Assembly (NCBI GenBank): GCA_964017155.1 | Contig: OZ024865.1 | Coordinates: 43,182,326 to 43,246,325, forward strand | From: Oasisia sp. SBJ-2009 | Lineage: Eukaryota > Annelida > Polychaeta > Sabellida > Siboglinidae | Direction: 5' to 3' | DNA length: 64,000 nt | In this document: positions 61,346 to 64,000 of the stretch, piece by piece | How the letters are laid out: the number at the start of each line of letters is the position of its first letter | Position numbering within the stretch: the stretch's first letter is position 1 | Notes under the pieces: generated by a model | Seen by the model: only the letters and a program-made list of their open reading frames with translations | Database searches by the model: none | What the model was told of the DNA's origin: nothing | Made by a program: the position numbers and the translations under genes

Positions 61346-62350
61346 CAATGAAAATAGTTTAATCTGACTTCTTTGTACCGGAAGTGATGTATAATCACAT
61401 TGCGAACACATACACATCGATATAAGGTTAAAACACGATTTTAGAAGGCCGTAATAATGTAGGCCAGTTAAGTCGATAATCAACATAAATTTGACATATA
61501 AACAAACACGCCCTCACTTGGCCACCTTGTCATGGACATTATTTACAATAACACTTTAAAAGGTACATGGAATAATCAACCGAATACATAAGTGACATAT
61601 TCACACTTTAAATTGATGAACAATTGATAAATTAATACTAATAGAACACATCACATGTGTATGATTTGCAATGCGTCCTTCGGCTTCGCCGTTTATGTTG
61701 TCGAGTACGCCCATGCCATCGACATGAGCCAGTCGTCAAATTTATCAACGAAGCGACTTAATTATCCGTATCGACTTCCATATCCATACCAGGCCCTGCT
61801 GTAAGCAGATAATTTTGCGGTGTGCCCGTGGCTCGAAGTTAACTGAGATAGAATCTGTAATTTTAGATCTTAAACTAAAAGTTCCAAAGAAACATTTGCA
61901 GGCCGTCCTTGACCTTACCGAGTGGGCGGAGCATAATTTGTAGCTAGTGCGCATGACAACCTCAGCGAACCAAAAAATACGTTTGCTCTACTGTTTTGAT
62001 GAAATAACACAAAGATTGTTTGTATATCACAAGATAAGTTCATCTATGTGATAATATGTTGTATTGTAGAACATCCCTGCTAAAGACACATATAACATAC
62101 ATAAGATTTCTTGTTTTATTTAAACAATAAGCCGGGTCGCCTAACCGATACATTTATCAAAACAAACATATCCACTCCAATTTTTAAAATCTTTATAATA
62201 ATTAAATTTGAGTACTTTCAGAAATAAAATGTATTAATACAAGCTTAGGAATGCGTGCTCTTGCTCATTAGTAACTTGAAACTGTTTTGTAGTGAAAGCT
62301 ATAGTAATGCAGGACCAAAAGTATTAGGGCGACACCACATATCAGGGTTA

Positions 62351-62368
62351 GGGCGACACTTGTCGCCC
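62351..62368. repeat. GGGCGACA palindrome
   Basis: GGGCGACA-CT-TGTCGCCC is a perfect 8-bp stem. Two further partial copies lie at 62328 and 62384. It sits just left of the TA repeat where gene fragment D begins. Confidence 0.5.
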
Positions 62369-62405
62369 AAACGACGACAGATTGTCGCCCAACCGATGGA
62401 TTTGT

Positions 62406-62515
<110 letters not shown>

Positions 62516-63286
62516 ATGATAATCACTTTAAAACTGAATTATTATAAATATTAATTAAATAATATAATTATCAATATAATTATCAATATAAAATGTGTAT
62601 CATTTTGAAATATATAACTTTCACTGCGTATATTATTATATTGTGTTGCACTATATTATTCTTGTTTAAAAAGGTGCTATATCAATTAGTAAACATATAC
62701 ATTTTTACGGGAATGCGTTGCCTGTGTTCTTGCGTTTGTTTGTGATTGCGTTCCCACGGAATCCGGCGTATGCCTCTGCACGTGTTGTAACGTTTGTACT
62801 TGCATGGGCATGTTTTATGAAAGTAACGATGTCCTATTTGATGTATATGGGTGTTCTTGTTTTCGTCCTTGTAGCGAACCGGTACGATGGCTGCTTTAAC
62901 GGCTACGACTACGATTGCTGCAAAAATCGTCTCTCCGACCGCTTCTACCCGTCTCTGGTGAAGCCTTTCCCCTACTACTACCGATGTGTCAACAGGAGAG
63001 TTGTGTACGGCCGTTGTGGCGCCAACCGGTGCGTCACAGAGTCTGGAAGCTGTGGTGAGTCTGACGAAACTGTAAAGTCGACATTTGTCTATAGGTGCTT
63101 CGAATATGTCAATTATCTGAGTATTATGATTACCTGGTGTGTTACATTGTTTTATATACTCAGTTGCATAATATTGACATTCACATCCCTCAATAGAAAT
63201 AATATTGGATTTGTTCATTCTTTATTACGTTCAACGATTTATTTTGTATGACGTGTAAGGACAGTAATCATTATTATCATCATTTT

Positions 63287-63336
<50 letters not shown>

Positions 63337-63470
63337 CAATTATAATAAGATAGGGTAAACTTACTTTCCCTAGCACCAACAAAGTAATTGCTACAATGTT
63401 TTTCCAGTTTAGCAAAGCAGCTAAGGGAGAGTAGCCACCATTTAACTATCAAATTCCTCTGTGTAATTGA
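62516..63470 (+). pseudogene. Copy D: gene fragment with exon 3 only
   Basis: Homologous to 18930-19916 of copy B. It contains an intact exon 3 (62875-63054) with good acceptor (TTGTAG) and donor (GTGAGT). The exon encodes the same protein stretch as copy B but with the three Tyr codons preserved (no stops) and all seven Cys. Exons 1-2 are missing upstream. Downstream, intron 3 is cut at 63470 by a LINE. Exons 4-5 may continue beyond the window. Without a promoter and signal peptide I treat it as non-functional. Confidence 0.7.
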
Positions 63471-63724
63471 TTTAACAAGATTTAACAAGATTGCCACCTA
63501 GAGAATCAACTCTAGATGGCAGGTGGACAAGGAAGCCGTTTGGCTTATCGAGAGTCCAACCTATCTATCTAAGTATACCCCGCCCGTCTTAGGTATATGT
63601 CAATTTTATTTTTAAACATATTAACACTTCTAGCACCTACACAATCAGCTGATAATTTGTTCCATTCGTTTACTATTCTTTGTGAAAATGAAAATGTTCT
63701 AATATCTAGTCTACACTGCTTCTT
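63471..63724 (-). mobile_element. CR1-like LINE 3' end inserted in intron 3 of fragment D
   Basis: Near-identical to 52801-53054: tail units, hairpin, stop and polymerase C-terminus (for example 'VNEWNKLSADCVGARS'). The left junction is at 63470/63471 against the uninterrupted copy B sequence at about 19916. Confidence 0.88.
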
Positions 63725-64000
63725 CTGTTAGTGATCATAACCAGATACATTTTATCATCAAAGTAAAAGGAGAACGGAACAGAAAAATACGGTACAGGAC
63801 AAATTTTCACAAAGGAAGATATAAGGACATGAGGGAATATTTAGCGAAGATAGACTGGAATAACACACTGAAGAATAAGACAGCAACAGAATGCTGGAAT
63901 ATCTTAAAGAGGGAAATTGACTGCGTCGTTGACAAATTTGTCCCCTTGAAAAAACAAGGGAAAAGGTCAAAGAAGAAACACTTATCGAAGGAAGCCATTA
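63725..64000 (+). mobile_element. Inverted LINE internal segment (end of endonuclease, start of RT region)
   Basis: From GTT 63727 the plus strand is open to the window end and reads 'VSDHNQIHFIIKVKG', then 'YKDMREYLAKIDWNN', then 'CVVDKFVPLKKQGKRSKKK'. The 'S-D-H-N' motif is the conserved end of the APE-type endonuclease of LINEs, and what follows is the linker before the reverse transcriptase. It is opposite in orientation to the 3' end at 63471-63724. Confidence 0.85.

Overview
The window looks like an AT-rich metazoan nuclear genome, probably a lophotrochozoan and perhaps a mollusc. That guess rests on short coding exons split by introns with GT-AG sites, a TATA-box promoter, abundant 5'-truncated non-LTR retrotransposons and long microsatellites. 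I cannot name the species from the sequence.

The left 39 kb is a small gene family embedded in hexanucleotide arrays and nested inverted repeats. The gene has a non-coding first exon, a signal-peptide exon ([14 protein letters not shown]...) and three Cys/Tyr/Arg-rich exons, all with phase-1 introns. Each of these three exons carries a Y-Y-x-C-x(9-10)-C pattern that resembles a degenerate chitin-binding type-2 (peritrophin-A/CBM14) fold. Copy A (+, 6075-8252) and copy C (-, 34234-32053) are intact and predict the same 193-residue protein. They sit in the two arms of an inverted repeat of about 8.2 kb (about 5015-13199 and 27085-35300). Copy B (+, 18326-20636) lies in the 13.9-kb spacer, has two in-frame stops and has lost its TATA box. 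Copy F is a lone dead exon 5 (26629-26819). Copy E is an orphan promoter (38164-38872). Copy D is an isolated intact exon 3 (62875-63054), cut off upstream at a TA repeat and downstream by a LINE insertion.

Each promoter (A, B, C, E) has a long hexanucleotide array ending about 640-690 bp upstream of its TATA position. The arrays are built from homogeneous blocks such as CGTGAA, CCTCGA, GCGGGC, CGTTCG, CCTCAT, GGCTCA, GGAGCC and GGCACA. Comparing the arrays shows blocks of tens to hundreds of units grown from two- or three-unit seeds. They are open in many frames, but I do not treat them as genes.

From 38.9 to 62.3 kb I see no convincing host gene. This part is a TE graveyard: a 5-kb inverted repeat (39148-44285) with a LINE inserted in one arm; a Mutator-like element with long TIRs and a transposase relic (about 46830-47636); nested TIR elements (48368-51545); LINE fragments at 52.8, 56.75 and 58.7 kb; a 55.3-57.5 kb inverted repeat; and a family of roughly 200-bp repeats at 57.6-60.3 kb. 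The window ends in a LINE whose 3' part is on the minus strand and whose 5' part is inverted, the structure expected from twin priming.

The genes point to a secreted, disulfide-rich, possibly chitin- or matrix-binding protein made from a gene family that is still being duplicated, converted and broken. Its exact role cannot be read from sequence alone.
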